A stretch of DNA of 13,234 nt from CAZVUW01 sp964629825 (GTDB taxonomy: Bacteria; Actinomycetota; Nitriliruptoria; Euzebyales; Egibacteraceae): assembly GCA_964629825.1 (NCBI GenBank), contig CAZVUW010000086.1, positions 1-13,234 of the forward strand. The letters run 5' to 3'. The stretch's first letter is position 1, and each line of letters starts with the position of its first letter. This document shows positions 11,208 to 13,234 of this stretch, piece after piece. A program made the position numbers and the translations under genes. Below the pieces are notes generated by a model. The model was given only the letters and a program-made list of their open reading frames with translations. It was not told the DNA's origin and ran no database searches.

Positions 11208-12368
11208 TCAGCGCGCGGCGGCCTTCACGGCCTGGCGCACGTCGGCGACGAGGTCTTCGGTATCCTCGATGCCGACCGACAGGCGGATCAGGTCGCCCGG
11301 GACCTCGAGCGGGGAGCCCGCCACCGAGAGGTGGGTCATCTGCCCGGGGTGCTCGACCAGCGACTCCACGCCGCCGAGGGACTCGGCCAGCGTGAACACG
11401 CGGAAGGCGGCGCAGGCGCGCACGGCCGCCTCTGCGCTGACCATGCGGAAGGACACCATCCCGCCGAAGTCGTCCATCTGCTTGGCGGCGACGTCGTGAT
11501 TGGGGTGCTCGGGCAGGCCCGGGTAGCGGATCTCGACGACGCCGGGCAGCTCCTGCAGGGCTGCCACGACCGCGCGGGCGTTGTCGCAGTGCGCCCGCAT
11601 CCTGACGGCGAGGGTCTTGAGGCCGCGCAGCACCAGGAACACGTCCCAGGGGCCGGGCACCGCTCCGACGGAGTTCTGCAGGAAGCCGATCTGCTCCGCG
11701 AGGTCGGCGTCACTGGTCACGACGGCGCCGCCAACCACGTCGCTGTGGCCGCCGAGGTACTTGGTGGTCGAGTGCACGACCACGTCCGCACCGAGCTCGA
11801 GCGGGCGCTGGAGCGCCGGCGTCGCGAAGGTGTTGTCCACCACCACGATCGCACCGCGGTCGTGTGCCAGATCGGACAGGGCGCGCAGGTCGAAGACGTT
11901 GAGCAGGGGGTTGGTCGGCGTCTCGATCCACAGCATGCGGGTCTGGGGCCGCAGGGAGTCCTCGACGGCGGCCAGGTCCGCCAGGTCCACCGGGTCGAAC
12001 TTCTAGCCCCAGGGGGCGTGCACCCGCGCCAACTGCCGGTAGGTGCCCCCGTAGACGTCGTTGGCCATGACGATGTGGTCGCCCGGGCGGAGGCAGCGCA
12101 GCACCGCATCGGAGGCCGCAAGGCCGGACGAGAACGCGAAGCCGTACGCGCCGCCCTCCAGCGAGGCGAGCGCGGCCTCGAGCGCATCACGGGTGGGGTT
12201 GCCGCTGCGGGCGTAGTCCCAGCCCTTGTGGACCCCGACCTCATCTTGGGCGAAGGTCGAGGTCTGGTAGACGGGGACGATGACCGCGCCGGTCTGCGGG
12301 TCGGGATCCTGACCGGCGTGGATCGCGCGGGTGGCGAATCGGGTCTCGGACCAGTCCTTGCCTGCCAT
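11208..12368 (-). pseudogene. metB: Cystathionine gamma-synthase/lyase (MetB) interrupted by an in-frame TAG
   Basis: The frame encodes a full-length fold-type I PLP enzyme (387 codons including stop) that makes or cleaves cystathionine. Landmarks: YARSGNPT (52-59, Tyr52/Arg54 phosphate clamp of the partner subunit), FSSGLAA (79-85), DVYGGTY (104-110), ETPTNPLL (149-156), Asp178 in VVDNTFATP (176-184), Schiff-base Lys203 in HSTTKYLGGHSD (199-210), and the SLGGVESLVEHP end region. Codon 122 (12005-12003) is TAG, between HAPWG and KFDPVDLADL, where homologues have one ordinary residue; nothing else is disrupted. A GTG at codon 127 could restart the 260-aa C-terminal piece. The ATG overlaps the cbs stop (TGATG). 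Next to cbs, the intact enzyme would serve as the lyase of reverse transsulfuration, as for Rv1079 in mycobacteria. Pseudogene status is provisional. Confidence 0.85.
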
Positions 12369-13234
12369 CAGCCGTCCCGCCTCATCAGGAAGTCGAGGAT
12401 GTCGGCGCGCGTGAGGACGCCGACCGGGCGCGGGCCCTCGCACACCAGGACCGCCGGGGCGGCCGAGGTGAGGACGCCCATGGCCTGGTCGACGGTGTCG
12501 CGCGCGTCGACGACGGGCAGAGGCTCCTCCATGACATCGCCGACGGTGCGGTCGAGGACGGCGGGGTCCTGGTAGGCCCGGTCCAGCAGGCCGCGTTCGC
12601 GGATGCTGCCGAGGACGTCGTCGCGGCTCTCGATTGGCTGGTGATCGCCGGCGGCGTGCGCGGGCTCGCTCTTGACCACGGGCATCTGGCTCACGCCGTA
12701 GGTGTGGAGCGTCGCGATCGCGTCGCGCACCGAGTCGTCGGGGTGGACGTGGACGATCGGCGGCAGCTCGCTGCCCTTGGTGGCCAGCACGGCCTCGAGG
12801 CGCGCACCGGTGCCGCTGCGGTCGAGGAAGCCGTTGGCGGCCATCCAGTCGTCGTTGTAGATCTTGCTGAGGTAGCTGCGGCCGCCGTCGGGCAGGAGTA
12901 CGACGACCACGGCGTCCGCAGGCAGCTCACGGGCGACCTCGAGCGCCGCCCACGCGGCCGTGCCGCCCGAGCCGCCGATCAGGATTCCCTCCTCGCGGGT
13001 GATCCGCCGCGCCGTCAGGAAGCTGTCGCGGTCGCTGACGCGGACGAAGCGGTCGACCACCTGGGGGTCGAAGGTCTCGGGCCAGAAGTCCTCGCCGACG
13101 CCCTCCACCAGGTACGGCCGCGGCTCGTCACCGGAGTAGATGGAGCCCTCCGGGTCCGCGCCCACCACCACGACGTCGGGGTTGCGCTCCTTGAGGTAGC
13201 GCCCGACGCCGCTGATGGTCCCGCCGGTGCCGAC
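12368..13234 (-). CDS. cbs: Cystathionine beta-synthase, C-terminal 288 residues (5' end outside window)
   Basis: A PLP enzyme that condenses serine (or activated serine) with homocysteine to form cystathionine. The visible part begins inside the catalytic domain with GTGGTISGVGRYLKE, the PLP-phosphate loop, continues through GADPEGSIYSG, GVGEDFWPETFD and ILIGGSGGTAAW to the end of the fold-type II core at RSYLSKIYNDDWM. The C-terminal third holds a pair of CBS domains: VHPDDSVRDAIATLHTYGV, then VGDVMEEPLPVVDARDTVD to VGVLTRADILDFLM. The start codon and Schiff-base lysine lie beyond position 13234. The layout matches Rv1077 of Mycobacterium tuberculosis, which is likewise near metB. Its TGA overlaps the metB ATG by one nucleotide. 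With metB it forms a homocysteine-to-cysteine transsulfuration operon. Confidence 0.95.
   Translation of the reverse strand, partial: VGTGGTISGVGRYLKERNPDVVVVGADPEGSIYSGDEPRPYLVEGVGEDFWPETFDPQVVDRFVRVSDRDSFLTARRITREEGILIGGSGGTAAWAALEVARELPADAVVVVLLPDGGRSYLSKIYNDDWMAANGFLDRSGTGARLEAVLATKGSELPPIVHVHPDDSVRDAIATLHTYGVSQMPVVKSEPAHAAGDHQPIESRDDVLGSIRERGLLDRAYQDPAVLDRTVGDVMEEPLPVVDARDTVDQAMGVLTSAAPAVLVCEGPRPVGVLTRADILDFLMRRDG

Noticed and set aside
9665..11395. 576-codon plus-strand open frame opposite obg
   Set aside because: It is antisense to a fully conserved Obg and crosses the terminator region. Its sequence is typical shadow composition (His, Gln, Arg, Gly).
12003..12005. TAG read as pyrrolysine or selenocysteine
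   Set aside because: MetB-family enzymes do not use either residue, TAG is not a selenocysteine codon, and no Pyl machinery is visible. An ordinary mutation or sequence error is simpler.
11145..12575. 476-codon plus-strand open frame opposite metB and cbs
   Set aside because: It is antisense to two recognised enzymes. Its openness does not argue against the metB frame, whose motifs are unmistakable apart from the TAG.

Overview
The window is high-GC, densely packed bacterial DNA whose gene content and order point to an actinobacterium (Actinomycetota). The indicators are a cbs-metB pair as in mycobacteria, an nadD - LCP/LytR_C - rsfS - histidine phosphatase operon, an Obg GTPase with an acidic tail, TAGACT-like -10 elements with apparently leaderless starts, and the actinobacterial pattern of CBS-domain and PNPOx-like stress proteins side by side. 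The exact class cannot be read from the sequence. The absence of rpmA next to obg and of proBA between obg and nadD suggests a lineage away from the best-studied orders, but this is inference.

Left part (1-3922): a tRNA-Ala(GGC) with its terminator. Next comes a divergent pair, a two-CBS-domain protein on the minus strand and a PNPOx-like flavin-binding protein on the plus strand, sharing a 197-bp spacer with a dyad. Then a CPA1-type cation/proton antiporter with a C-terminal RCK_C domain is translationally coupled (ATGA) to a small acidic protein of unknown function. That gene's stop codon lies in the first of five 34-bp tandem repeats, several of which fold as hairpins. A possible SRPBCC-like protein follows.

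Middle part (3939-7097, minus strand): a compact operon nadD -> degenerate LCP/LytR_C protein -> rsfS -> histidine phosphatase. It combines NAD synthesis, envelope and ribosome-silencing functions. rsfS has no ATG, GTG or TTG start and appears to begin at CTG behind a good Shine-Dalgarno.

Right-middle (7172-10882): a coiled-coil hypothetical protein (plus) converges on a 535-aa minus-strand protein. The N-terminus of that protein carries the LALQxLAGNxxVQRLL...IQR signature seen in actinobacterial proteins linked to contractile injection systems (eCIS). It is the best candidate in the window for an undescribed system: an orphan cargo/effector candidate lodged between the housekeeping genes nadD and obg.

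Right part (10883-13234): a frameshifted relic of an unknown protein, a strong bidirectional terminator, and the transsulfuration pair cbs (5' end outside the window) and metB. metB is interrupted by a single in-frame TAG at codon 122 with the reading frame otherwise intact, so it is a fresh pseudogene, a split or recoded gene, or a sequence error.
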